From the NCBI GenBank assembly GCA_004297485.1, contig SCTM01000253.1, positions 1-43,332 of the forward strand: 43,332 nucleotides of DNA, given 5' to 3'. A program made the translations under genes and the position numbers. Origin of the DNA: Rhodospirillaceae bacterium (lineage in GTDB: Bacteria; Pseudomonadota; Alphaproteobacteria; Rhodospirillales; Rhodospirillaceae). Under the pieces are notes generated by a model, which was not told the DNA's origin, made no database searches, and was given only the letters and a program-made list of their open reading frames with translations. This document shows positions 23,518 to 32,286 of this stretch, in pieces (positions within the stretch are counted from its first letter, which is position 1; each line of letters opens with the position of its first letter).

Positions 23518-25398
23518 GTGTTGACCCTATCGGCACAGACGCAGGGCTTTCTCGGTCGCGCACGCCGTGGCTTCTTGCGCCCACTGGTGCGTACGGTGCT
23601 GCGCCTGCGCCATTCCGTGCGCGGGTCGGAAGTGTCGGTTATCGCAATCGCTGCGTTCATCGGCGCACCGGTCGGCCTGCTGGTGTCCGCCATACACTGG
23701 TTGATCCTGCGGCTTCATGCCTGGGCGTTCGATCTGTCCGTGGGCGAACATCTGAGCGCGCAGGTGCATATGGAATCCCTGCGGGCCATTGGTATACCCG
23801 TCGCGGGCGGCGTGATCCTGGCGGTGACCCGTCACTTTTTCCGCCGTGACCGCGCCAGGGACATCGTCGACCCCATCGAAGCCAATGCGCTCCACAGCGG
23901 CCAAATGTCCGTGCGCGATAGCTTGCGCCTGACCCTTTCGGCCTTCACATCCAACGTAAGCGGCGCGTCGGTCGGCATGGAAGCCGGCTACACCCAGATC
24001 GGGGCCGCGCTGTTTTCCGCCTGTGCCCGTTATCTGCGCCTGCGGCGCGAAGATAGCCGGATTTTTGTCACGGCCGGTGCGGCTGCGGCCATCTCGGCGG
24101 CCTTCAATGCGCCTCTGGCCGGCGCCTTCTATGGTTTCGAGCTGGTACACGGCAGCTATACGCCGAGGGCACTGGCACCGGTGGCGTTGGCCTCCCTGGT
24201 GGGCGCGGCCTTGGCCCGCGTGTGGGGCGGAGACCAATCCCTGCTCTTTCTCGTGACCGGCGACTTCCATGTGGCCACCTGGGTCTATCCGGCTTGCATC
24301 GGCCTTGGCATGGTTGCCGCGCTTATCGGTATCGTGACCATGCGCGCCGCGACCCTGTTCGAGCAGGCCTTGCGCAATGCCGCCGCCGCCGACTGGATGC
24401 GGCCGATCTTCGGCGGTGTGCTGCTGGGTGTCGTCGCCTCGGCCTCGCCGCAGGTGCTCGGCAGCGGGCAGGGTGCCATCCAATACCATCTGGACAATCA
24501 CTGGCCCTTGTTCGCGCTGCTTGTACTGTTGATCGCGAAAATGTTCGCGTCTGCACTCAGTCTTGGCTGCGGCTTTCGTGGCGGCCTGTTCAGTTCGTCT
24601 CTGTTTCTGGGTTGTGTCTTCGGTGGAGCGGTCGCCAGTCTGCTCGCCGCCGCCGCGCCCGAGACGGCGGCGCAACAGACGGTGTTGCAGCTGGTGGGCA
24701 TGGGCGCCATGGGCGCGGCCATCATCGGCGCGCCGCTGTGCATGGTTTTCCTGGTGCTCGAATCCACCGGCGACCTGCCGGTGACCATCGCCGTGCTGAC
24801 AGGGGTGGTGACGGCATCGACCATCGTGCGTTTGCGCTTTGGGTATTCCTTCGCCACGTGGCGCTTTCACTTACGCGGGTTGCCGCTCAAAGGCGCTTTC
24901 GACGTGGGTTGGGTGAAGGACCTGAAGGTTGTCCGCCTTATGCGCAGCGATCCGGTGGTGGTGAGCCTGGAAACGTCCGTGGCGCGTCTTCGGAAAGATT
25001 TCGCGGGCGGGAGCATCGCGCGCGTCTTCGTCGTTGATGGTGACGGTCGCTTTCACGGCGCCATCGAAACCGCGTTGCTCTACGATCCCCACGTGGAAAT
25101 TGCCGCGGCGACCTTGGTGGCGGCGGACCTGGCCAGCGGAAAAGATAATTTCCTGCTGGCGGAAGAAGACATCCGCACCGCCCTTGCCCGGTTCGATGCC
25201 CTGACGGTGGAGACGCTGCCGGTGCTGCGGTCGGCGGACGACCGCCGGGTGATCGGCTATCTGACCGAGGCTATGGCCTTGCGTCACTACACCGAGGCGT
25301 TGGAACGCCGGCGCGGCGAGGATCTGGGTATGCCGATCCGATCCGATTTGGCGGAAAAAAGTGGCGGTCCCCGCGGGGACGGGGACCGCCTATTCTGA
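23518..25398 (+). CDS. ClC-family chloride channel/transporter with CBS-like C-terminal domain
   Basis: 626 residues. The GTG start at 23518 is fixed by GGGAGGA 8 nt upstream. The membrane part (about 40-440) has ClC landmarks: SGASVGMEAGYTQIG (150-164), with E155 at the gating-glutamate position of the G-x-E-G-P motif, GSGQGAIQYHL and GCGFRGGLFSSSLFLG, the equivalent of the GxFxP loop. The GREGP and GSGIP motifs are both diverged. After the channel, residues about 470-600 form a soluble CBS-pair-like region (VVVSLETSVARLRKDF; VETLPVLRSADDRRVIGYLTEAMAL), which in relatives binds adenine nucleotides. An inner-membrane chloride channel or H+/Cl- antiporter; which one cannot be told from sequence alone. 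Confidence 0.88.
   Translation: MLTLSAQTQGFLGRARRGFLRPLVRTVLRLRHSVRGSEVSVIAIAAFIGAPVGLLVSAIHWLILRLHAWAFDLSVGEHLSAQVHMESLRAIGIPVAGGVILAVTRHFFRRDRARDIVDPIEANALHSGQMSVRDSLRLTLSAFTSNVSGASVGMEAGYTQIGAALFSACARYLRLRREDSRIFVTAGAAAAISAAFNAPLAGAFYGFELVHGSYTPRALAPVALASLVGAALARVWGGDQSLLFLVTGDFHVATWVYPACIGLGMVAALIGIVTMRAATLFEQALRNAAAADWMRPIFGGVLLGVVASASPQVLGSGQGAIQYHLDNHWPLFALLVLLIAKMFASALSLGCGFRGGLFSSSLFLGCVFGGAVASLLAAAAPETAAQQTVLQLVGMGAMGAAIIGAPLCMVFLVLESTGDLPVTIAVLTGVVTASTIVRLRFGYSFATWRFHLRGLPLKGAFDVGWVKDLKVVRLMRSDPVVVSLETSVARLRKDFAGGSIARVFVVDGDGRFHGAIETALLYDPHVEIAAATLVAADLASGKDNFLLAEEDIRTALARFDALTVETLPVLRSADDRRVIGYLTEAMALRHYTEALERRRGEDLGMPIRSDLAEKSGGPRGDGDRLF
25363..25390 (+). other. Strong hairpin inside the 3' end of the ClC gene
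   Basis: GGCGGTCCCC-gcggggac-GGGGACCGCC, a perfect 10-bp GC-rich stem ending 8 bp before the ClC stop codon, with TATTCTG after it and an A-run (25355-25360) before it. It could be a weak terminator overlapping the coding end; the T-tract is poor on the plus strand. Confidence 0.45.
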
Positions 25399-25807
25399 CG
25401 CCTCTCGGGTGGGAGGGGGAGGAGGGAGGGAGAGTGCGTCAGCCGTCTCAACAAGCCCTTCTGGCTGAGACGAACTGTAGGCGCCAATCCTTACTCAACT
25501 CTTAAGAGAATTAACCAAGATAAAGATTCTTGGGGTGGAGTGGCCGGCTTGGCCTACAGGTCGTGGGAGGGAGAGTCATTTTCGACTCCGGACCTACTAA
25601 AGCGACGCACCCACGTTAACGAATATGTATGAACTCATTGATTCTTAACCAGTTTCGGACGGGTCGCTGGACCTTATGTGACAGCACGTTTTGTTGCGGG
25701 CTGGGCATTTGTTCCCTTCTTGTTCTTATTTGTAATTGACGGGAGGGCGGAATCGCCCTGACCCTGTTTCCATCTGCCGCCGTGGGCGCGTTCGATGGAG
25801 CTATTTA
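25399..25807. other. Non-coding AT-richer stretch before the accessory pair
   Basis: 409 bases with no convincing gene. Near 25447-25471 there is CGTCTCA ... TGAGACG with an inner GCC/GGC, an imperfect hairpin without a T-run. From about 25490 to 25735 the sequence is clearly AT-richer than the surroundings and probably contains the promoter for the gene at 25808, but I cannot place it. Confidence 0.4.
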
Positions 25808-26794
25808 ATGAGTGATTCCTGGATCTATCCCCGGCGACCGCGAGGACTTCTCGCCGTCGGGTCGGATGACGACTCGTTGCCGAGCCTTTACCCGGACGAC
25901 ACCCTGCCGTTCCGGCCATCGTGGGGGCCTAGCCCGGGTCCGATAACGCTGCCCATGCCGTTGACGCTTCCGCCGTCCGACAACCCGAACCCGTACATTT
26001 TTTAGAGCGATGCGGCGTCCGGTTCCGGGTCGGCGCCCGATATAAGTTCGGGTGCAACGAACACTGTGCCCGGTGTGCTCAGTTCAAATTTCGTGCCGCA
26101 GCCGGACAATAGCGCGCCAAGTTCACGGAACCCGGACCTCCTGCCGCCGCTTGCGTACGGGCCGCAGAGTTTGCCGGCAACCTCGAACGACCCCTGGTCA
26201 GCGTTCGACACAATTGCGCCCGAATACGGCACGGCGAACTGGCAGAATCTTGTTGCGAATAGTCCGATTACCCAAGGAATCCTTGGCCCGATTTCGCCCG
26301 AGGTTCAAAGGCAAATAGATATCGGATCGCGGGCGGCAGCCATTTACGGAGAAACGGGTGCGCTTCGCCCTCAACTCATCGACCCAAACAAAAGCGCAAA
26401 TGATCCCAATAATTGGGACCCGGATTCCGCGGAACAACTTCATCAGGCAAGAACAAATCTTGCGGCCATGTATGGGACAGTTAACCCCCACATGAAGCCA
26501 AAATTACCCGACGATCTTAGTAATCCAGCCCAGAAGCAGCAATGGGTCCTCGCAATGAAAGCCGCACAAGATTCTATGGATACTAAACTCGATCCAAGTC
26601 TTCTCAACATGGCCATGCATCAGGATGGAATAGGTCCGCCGGTTGTACAGAAATGGATAAATACGGGTCTTTCACCAAGTCTTCAAATGGGGCCGTTTGT
26701 AAACCCGGTGCCCGCTAGCCTCGATTCGGTTAACAAAGGCAAAGCGATTGCCAAAGGCCCGCGCGCGTTTATCGACTTTTATGGTAAGAACTAA
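25808..26794 (+). pseudogene. Accessory gene interrupted by one in-frame TAG
   Basis: The first part (25808-26005, 65 residues, Pro-rich, starting MSDSWIYPRRP) has GATGGAG 7 nt before its ATG. It ends in TAG (26003-26005). The same frame stays open straight through to 26794: 20 further Ser/Gly/Ala-rich codons and then the 242-residue segment whose first usable start would be a GTG at 26066 without a ribosome binding site. Reading TAG as sense gives about 328 residues. The C-terminal part contains RAAAIYGETGALRPQLIDP and DPDSAEQLHQARTNLAA, faintly like SleB-type cell-wall hydrolases (weak, unverified). A nonsense mutation is the simplest view; readthrough or a sequencing error is possible. A secreted Cys-rich protein gene follows 36 bp later. 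Confidence 0.65.
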
Positions 26795-26830
26795 ATCCTC
26801 AAAGAAGTGCTGAGGCAGGCGTAGTTTCAA

Positions 26831-27535
26831 ATGATTCGACTGCTAGCAATGTTGGCGATGCTTTGCGCGGCAATGGTTCCCAGACCCGTTTTCGCGACAG
26901 AGCGGGCGCAATGCACAGCAGCTAAATTTGCTTTTCCAGGCTCTAGAAAGTGCGCGCCAGATTTCATATGTGAAGGGAATAAACATCTTGTCGGTGAGTG
27001 TTTTAATGTCCGCGGAAGGTTGGAAGTCAGAATTGACTTCATGATCGAGCTGTACGTCGATGGTAAATACAGATCATTTTGGTTAAACGCTCCGGCTGAT
27101 TTCCCGAAGATTGGTGGTGACTACTTTCCGCTTCCGGCGAACGTGGCTAACGTCCTGGAGACCGACAATCATGTGACTGGTGATTTCCGCGTCTGCCCGT
27201 TGGAAGCGGTTAAGGTTGATCAGGACTCGCAGCTCGCATGTATTGAGAGCGCATCAAATATTTTAGTGGAACAAACAGAAAAGACTTGTTGGGGTGAGAT
27301 TGGGGAGAAGCGTGCTTCCGCCTATGCGGATGAATGCTTCAAGGCCCTGAGAAACTGGAATGCGGCTCCATGCAATGTCTACACTCTTTCTTGTCGTCAG
27401 GTTGCCGAGGGGGTGAAAGCGGAGTGCACGAAGTTCGCAAAAATTTTCCCTGATATGATCCCTGCGCTTTGCAAAGAGGACCCCGTGAAGCGTTTACAAC
27501 ATACTGAATCGCCTATCCCGCCACCTGCGCCTTAA
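26831..27535 (+). CDS. Secreted Cys-rich protein of unknown function
   Basis: 234 residues with a clear Sec signal peptide (MIRLLAMLAMLCAAMVPRPVFA, likely cleavage after VFA near residue 22). The mature part has 12 cysteines, enough for six disulfides, spread over the whole chain, and a Pro-rich end (SPIPPPAP). No family recognised. The predicted location is the periplasm or outside. It starts 36 bp after the interrupted gene and shares its lower GC, so the two probably form one accessory unit; an immunity or partner role is a guess. Its 3' end overlaps the convergent DUF3095-like gene by 23 bp. Confidence 0.65.
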   Translation: MIRLLAMLAMLCAAMVPRPVFATERAQCTAAKFAFPGSRKCAPDFICEGNKHLVGECFNVRGRLEVRIDFMIELYVDGKYRSFWLNAPADFPKIGGDYFPLPANVANVLETDNHVTGDFRVCPLEAVKVDQDSQLACIESASNILVEQTEKTCWGEIGEKRASAYADECFKALRNWNAAPCNVYTLSCRQVAEGVKAECTKFAKIFPDMIPALCKEDPVKRLQHTESPIPPPAP

Positions 27536-28685
27536 GCTGAGTCGCGGCGCGGGTGTAGCCGCCGTCGCCACCGTCGACAAAGTGTACATGCTGGCCATAG
27601 GTGGGTGAGACCACCAGGCATGTCATTACCGCGTGATCGGAGATGTGCATGCCGTACTTGAGATCGCCGCGCGCGGCGCGGTCGTCCAGGTAGGTTCGGA
27701 TAGGCTCGATCTTGTCGCCGGGACAATCGAACACCACACACAGGCTCTCGTCGGTGCGGGCGAAATCCACGGCGCCTTCGGCCACTTCCTTCACATAGCG
27801 GTTGGCGTTGAACGATCCGGTGTTCCACCGGTTACGCACGAACAGGTAGGCGACGAAGGTGATGACCGCCACAACCGGGATCATGAGCATCAGCGGCACG
27901 CGGCCGCGGCGGGCCTTGGCCTCGCGCACCAGACCCTTGGGCGGCCAGCGCGGTTCCAGGGCGGCTTGAGTCACGGCGTTCAAGGTTTCCAGTCCGGCGA
28001 TTCGCGCAATTTCCATGTGGACCGCATGATGATCGGCGCAGCGCAGCACCAGGGACACCATGCGCCCGCGCGTCGCCTTGATGGGTGTCCAACGGCATGA
28101 CAATCCCGTGAGGTCGGGCGGGTCGCCGTCGTCCTCGTTGTCGCCGATCATGGCCTCGTGCCCGAGGGTGTCATCGCCGCGTCCCTTGACCGACGATTCC
28201 ATGAGTTCAATACCGCCGCCGCGAAACACGGCATAGGCGCTGCCGGGGGACGCTTCGTAGCGGCCGACGAGCACGACCTTGTTCCGATCGCGGAGGGCTT
28301 TGACGGAGACCAGTCCGATGCGCAGCTCCAGATTGAAGTCCCGGGCGGCGAAGGTCCGTACGCGGGCCAGCACGCGGCGCACCTCGTTCTCGTCGCTGGG
28401 CGGGACCAGGGCGGTCGCGCCGTCGCCGCCGAACTGATAGGGGATCTGGCCGCACAGGTTGGTGAGGGCGGCGATCATGGCTGCCGCCGCGAAATTAACG
28501 TCGGAATGGCGGCCGGCCGCTACCGCTGCCGTGGACCCACGGATGTCGGACACCGCCAATAGCCAGTCGGCGGGCGCCTCGACGTAATTGGCGTCGTCAA
28601 AGATGCCCGGCGCCGTGCGTATGGGCGCGAGACGGCCGTAGAAGCTGGTATCCGGATCGGTGGTCAAAGCCGCATTCTCCCCCAT
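27513..28685 (-). CDS. DUF3095-like protein with cyclase-type fold segment and one TM helix
   Basis: 390 residues, ATG at 28685. The N-terminal part FDDANYVEAPADWLLAVSDIRGST resembles the DUF3095 family, and IPYQFGGDGATALVPP recalls the nucleotide-cyclase GGD-type strand-loop, although catalytic competence is uncertain. A TM helix lies near 262-282 (VPLMLMIPVVAVITFVAYLFV) after a basic stretch. The C-terminal 100 residues contain VVFDCPGDKIEPIRTYLDDRAARGDLKYGMH, also seen in DUF3095 proteins. Role unknown; membrane-attached signalling is a possibility. Monocistronic as far as can be seen. Confidence 0.7.
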   Translation of the reverse strand: MGENAALTTDPDTSFYGRLAPIRTAPGIFDDANYVEAPADWLLAVSDIRGSTAAVAAGRHSDVNFAAAAMIAALTNLCGQIPYQFGGDGATALVPPSDENEVRRVLARVRTFAARDFNLELRIGLVSVKALRDRNKVVLVGRYEASPGSAYAVFRGGGIELMESSVKGRGDDTLGHEAMIGDNEDDGDPPDLTGLSCRWTPIKATRGRMVSLVLRCADHHAVHMEIARIAGLETLNAVTQAALEPRWPPKGLVREAKARRGRVPLMLMIPVVAVITFVAYLFVRNRWNTGSFNANRYVKEVAEGAVDFARTDESLCVVFDCPGDKIEPIRTYLDDRAARGDLKYGMHISDHAVMTCLVVSPTYGQHVHFVDGGDGGYTRAATQLKAQVAG

Positions 28686-28845
28686 GAAACGTCGGCTGAG
28701 TCGTCCGCCGGCCCAGGATAGGGACGCGAACGGGTCAGGCCAAGGCGGGAGTTCATGCGTTGTTCAGCCGCCCTTACGCCAAGCCTTTCAATTCGCTAAA
28801 CTTCTCCGCGCTCAAGGTTAATGGTCGCGGCGCGGCCCGTCCGCG

Positions 28846-31404
28846 GTGGGGAATTTTGCGTTTCATGACTGGTGTCCGTCTCTGCCTCCTGCCGCGGTAT
28901 CCGCGGTGAGCGACCGGCGTCTCGCTCCTGTGTATACGGCTCTTGCCGCGGGGCAGATCAAAGTGCTGTCCGTCGACGTGTTCGACACGCTGCTTTGGCG
29001 GCGTGTGCCGGAGGCCATCGACGTTTTCCTGCTGCTGGGCCGAAGCCTTGCGGCGTGCGGTAAACTGGCGGCCCATGTTTCCGTCGTGGAATTCGCCGAA
29101 TTGCGCCGCGCGGCGGAGAAAACCGCGCGGGAGCGGAAAGAAGCCGCCACTGGCTATCGGGAGGTTACCCTCCTCGACATCCATAACGAACTGCCGCGCT
29201 TTTTGTTCGCCAAAGGGTTCGATGCGGCCGCAGGTGCGGCGGCAGAGATCGAACTGGAAAGCACATTGATGATCTGCGATCCGGCGGTAGCGGCGCTCAT
29301 GGCGCACGCGAAAGCGGCCGGTGCGCGGGTTATCCTGGTCTCGGACACCTATTTTTCATCGGCGCAGGTGAGGGGGCTTCTGAGCAAAGCCCAAAGTAAA
29401 ACTCAAGTCGCCGAGGGCCGCGATTTCGATCGGCTTTATGTCTCGTGCGAAGCGGGCCGCCCCAAATGGCGCGACCTGTTCGATACCATTGTGACCGACG
29501 CGGGCGTGCCGCCAACTGCGATCCACCATGTGGGTGATAGCCTGGAGGCGGACGTGTGGCCGTGCCGCGCCCGGGGCATGGGTTTTACACACTACGACAA
29601 ATGGAGTTTCGGCGCCCGCGTGCAGACCGTGGAATTCCCCAAGGATATGCCCGAGCGCGCGGTGCGGCTGGGAACGCGGGGTGATTTCGGCCTGACCGGA
29701 TTACGCTCGCGCCTGTTCAATCGCTCGCCCGACGATCTGCCTGCCGCCATGGTGCCCTACTGGAGTTATGGCGCGGCTACGCTGGGGCCGGTGTTTGCCG
29801 CCTTCGCGCGCTGGATCGTCGCCACGTGCCGGCGGGAGGGCGTGACGTGCGTCTACGGCATGATGCGCGAAGGGCGATTCCTCAATCGGTTGGTCGCGGA
29901 CACCGCAGCTGCGGTTGGCGTTTCACTTGAGACAAAAGAACTGTGGGTATCGCGCCGGGCGGTGGTGCGTGCCGCCTTGTCGCCGGAGACTCCGGGCCTG
30001 TTGCCGGAATTCGCCATGCTCAGTCCCGGCCGGACGACTGATGAAGTACTTGCGGCCATGGGCCTCACGAACGCGGATCTCGCCGCTGCCGGCATTGGCG
30101 CGTTCGACATTACGCGCGACGATGCTTTGGTCAGCTTGTGCCGGACCATCGGCGGATCGTCACCGCTGCTTGCCAAGACCGTGGCCGTGGCGGCCGAGAA
30201 CCGCCGTAATCTGATGGCCGGAATCGGGCGGGTCCTCGATGTGAAAGCGGCCCGACCGGCGGTGGTGATGGATCTGGGCTACACCGCCACCATCCAGACG
30301 GCGCTGCAGGCCATATTGGGATGGGAGAAAAGCCCGTTACGCCTGATGGGGCTTTATCTGGCCCTCAATGCTCGCGCCAAGGACAATGTGCGGGCGAACA
30401 CGGACCTGCGGGCATTTCTGAACGAGGACGGTTTCGCCGGACCCATGGGGGAATTGTTGTCGCGGGTGCCGTTTGTGCTGGAGCACGCCTGCATGTGCCG
30501 CGAAGGAAGCCTGTCGGCCTTCGACAGCGCGGGCAATCCGGTGCTGCTGCCGAATTTGCGGGAAGAAAGCCAGCTTGCCCAGATGGAGGCCCTGCAGGCG
30601 GGAATCATCACCGGCGTGGCGGCGGTCAATGGCCTGATGGGCAGTTTGGAACAAACGCCCGCCGATGATCCTCTGCTCAAGGCGCAGATCGCAGCCATCA
30701 TCACCGCCAGCCATCTTCATCCGACGCCCCAGGAAGCCGGCACCATCGGCGCATGGAAGCACGAGGCCAAAATCGACTTCACCGGTGCATTCAAGCTCAC
30801 CGATCTGTCCTTCGACGGGCCGAGCCTGGAATACCGGGGCTGGCCGGCGCTTCAGGATATGGGGCTCGATCAGGTCTACTGGCCGTCGGCGGCCTTCGTT
30901 GCCGCTGATCCGTTTATCGCCGACGTTTATGCGGGCGGGATTCGCCATGCCTACCAGCCCGAACATCTCACCGCTGGGCCCGTGCTGGGGCGGGTGATGG
31001 TGTGTCCCGATTCCGGCGCCGGTTACGACGAGCGCCTGCAAGGCACCATTCCCATTGCGGTCAACGCATTCGGACGGGCCGACCTGCAAGCGGCGATCAA
31101 AGCGGTGGGGCCGGAAACCTATCACCGTTTGCGGTTCACGTGGCCCGGGGCGCGGGCGATCATCGGCATCGACAAGTTTACGGTGACATATGTGGGCGAT
31201 GGACAAAGGCTCAGCCGTGAGGTTGCCGATGCCGCTCACTGGCAGAAGGCGCAAGCTATCGGTTCCGGCTTGGTTCAGGCGGAGTCGGGCGCGGTGTGGG
31301 AAATGACGCTGGAAGCACCGCCAGCATGGCCCCACGGCATGGAAATATCCCTCAGGCTCAAATATCTGCGCCTGGATCCGCTGTTCGGAGGACGCAAGAC
31401 ATGA
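28846..31404 (+). CDS. Large HAD-superfamily protein of a surface-glycan cluster
   Basis: 852 residues from the GTG at 28846; a GTG about 20 codons later (VSDRRL) is also possible. A complete HAD phosphatase core lies at about 38-250: DVFDTLLWR (nucleophile D44, acid D47), LVSDTYFS (D167 region), a Lys at 207 and HVGDSLEADV (D231, D236). From 300 to 560 is a second region (YGMMREGRFLNRLVADTAAA; VVMDLGYTATIQTAL) seen in 'predicted HAD hydrolases' (COG5610-like) of polysaccharide loci. The last ~200 residues look beta-rich and are not recognised. The reaction is unknown; a sugar-phosphate or polymer-processing role is inferred from context. The next gene, a GT2 glycosyltransferase, overlaps its stop by 4 bp. 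Confidence 0.75.
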   Translation: MGNFAFHDWCPSLPPAAVSAVSDRRLAPVYTALAAGQIKVLSVDVFDTLLWRRVPEAIDVFLLLGRSLAACGKLAAHVSVVEFAELRRAAEKTARERKEAATGYREVTLLDIHNELPRFLFAKGFDAAAGAAAEIELESTLMICDPAVAALMAHAKAAGARVILVSDTYFSSAQVRGLLSKAQSKTQVAEGRDFDRLYVSCEAGRPKWRDLFDTIVTDAGVPPTAIHHVGDSLEADVWPCRARGMGFTHYDKWSFGARVQTVEFPKDMPERAVRLGTRGDFGLTGLRSRLFNRSPDDLPAAMVPYWSYGAATLGPVFAAFARWIVATCRREGVTCVYGMMREGRFLNRLVADTAAAVGVSLETKELWVSRRAVVRAALSPETPGLLPEFAMLSPGRTTDEVLAAMGLTNADLAAAGIGAFDITRDDALVSLCRTIGGSSPLLAKTVAVAAENRRNLMAGIGRVLDVKAARPAVVMDLGYTATIQTALQAILGWEKSPLRLMGLYLALNARAKDNVRANTDLRAFLNEDGFAGPMGELLSRVPFVLEHACMCREGSLSAFDSAGNPVLLPNLREESQLAQMEALQAGIITGVAAVNGLMGSLEQTPADDPLLKAQIAAIITASHLHPTPQEAGTIGAWKHEAKIDFTGAFKLTDLSFDGPSLEYRGWPALQDMGLDQVYWPSAAFVAADPFIADVYAGGIRHAYQPEHLTAGPVLGRVMVCPDSGAGYDERLQGTIPIAVNAFGRADLQAAIKAVGPETYHRLRFTWPGARAIIGIDKFTVTYVGDGQRLSREVADAAHWQKAQAIGSGLVQAESGAVWEMTLEAPPAWPHGMEISLRLKYLRLDPLFGGRKT

Positions 31405-32282
31405 GCGGCGGTCGCCTGTGCATGGTCACCACCAACTTCAATTACGGCGCGTTTCTTGACGACTGCATGCGTTCCATCGTCACGTCACGGGGCTTTGATC
31501 GCGTCGATTATATCGTCATGGACGGCGGTTCCACTGACAACTCCATGGAGATCGTTCAACGTTATGCGCCGCAGCTGAAGCACAGCCAGTCGGCCAAGGA
31601 CGAGGGGATGTATCACGCCATCCAGGCGGGATTCGCCCTGTCCGACGCGCCCTACATGGGTTGGCTCAATTCCGACGATCAACTGACGCCGTGGACGATC
31701 CAGACGGTGCTCGATATTTTCGATCAGTTGCCCGAGGTGCGTTGGATCACCTCGCGTCATCCCATGCAGGCACGCCGTGACGGTGTGGTGATCAAGGCGG
31801 ATTTTTTGCCGGGTGTGGACGCGTGGGGATTCTATAACGGCGAGCATGTGCGGTCCTTGGGATTGCCGTCCAGCGGATGGATCGTCCAGGACTGTACGTT
31901 CTGGCGCCGGGACCTGTGGGATGAAGTGGGCGCGACTTTCGATCTCAGCCTGAAACTGGCCGGCGATTTCGAACTGTGGGCGCGGTTTCTGCAGAAAACA
32001 CCATTGTACGTGGTGCCGGTGCCCTTCGGCATCTATCGCTTTCATGGCGCCAACAAGGCCATCGCCCAGAGGGACGCCTATCGTGACGAGTGTGTGGAGG
32101 TGCTCAACCGCTACACGCCCATCGTGCCCTCGGACCTCAAGCGCCTCAATGAACAGGTGATCGCCAAGCACCTGAAGGCCATCGGCCTCGGACATCTGGT
32201 GGACAGCGCGCTCTGTCCACCCATCAAGACCGTCGGCTTCAATCACGGCGACGGCCGCTATTACGCCGTCGAACAGACGTGA
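31401..32282 (+). CDS. GT2 family glycosyltransferase
   Basis: 293 residues; the ATG at 31401 overlaps the preceding TGA (ATGA), indicating coupling. The GT-A fold start is LCMVTTNFNYGAFLDDCMRSIV, then VDYIVMDGGSTDNSMEIVQRYA, SAKDEGMYHAIQAGFALSDAPYMGWLNSDDQLTP, with the D-x-D-like SDD (near 96) that binds metal and the UDP sugar, and GDFELWARFLQKTPLYVVP (ED/ELW acceptor block). Cytosolic or peripheral membrane enzyme adding a sugar to a growing glycan; donor unknown. It converges with the epimerase gene with only 4 bp between stops. Confidence 0.88.
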   Translation: MSGGRLCMVTTNFNYGAFLDDCMRSIVTSRGFDRVDYIVMDGGSTDNSMEIVQRYAPQLKHSQSAKDEGMYHAIQAGFALSDAPYMGWLNSDDQLTPWTIQTVLDIFDQLPEVRWITSRHPMQARRDGVVIKADFLPGVDAWGFYNGEHVRSLGLPSSGWIVQDCTFWRRDLWDEVGATFDLSLKLAGDFELWARFLQKTPLYVVPVPFGIYRFHGANKAIAQRDAYRDECVEVLNRYTPIVPSDLKRLNEQVIAKHLKAIGLGHLVDSALCPPIKTVGFNHGDGRYYAVEQT

Positions 32283-32286
32283 GTGG

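Noticed and set aside
23527-24870. Minus-strand ORF of 447 codons opposite the ClC gene
   Set aside because: His/Gln/Gly/Arg-rich composition typical of an antisense shadow; the plus strand has the ClC motifs and a good ribosome binding site.
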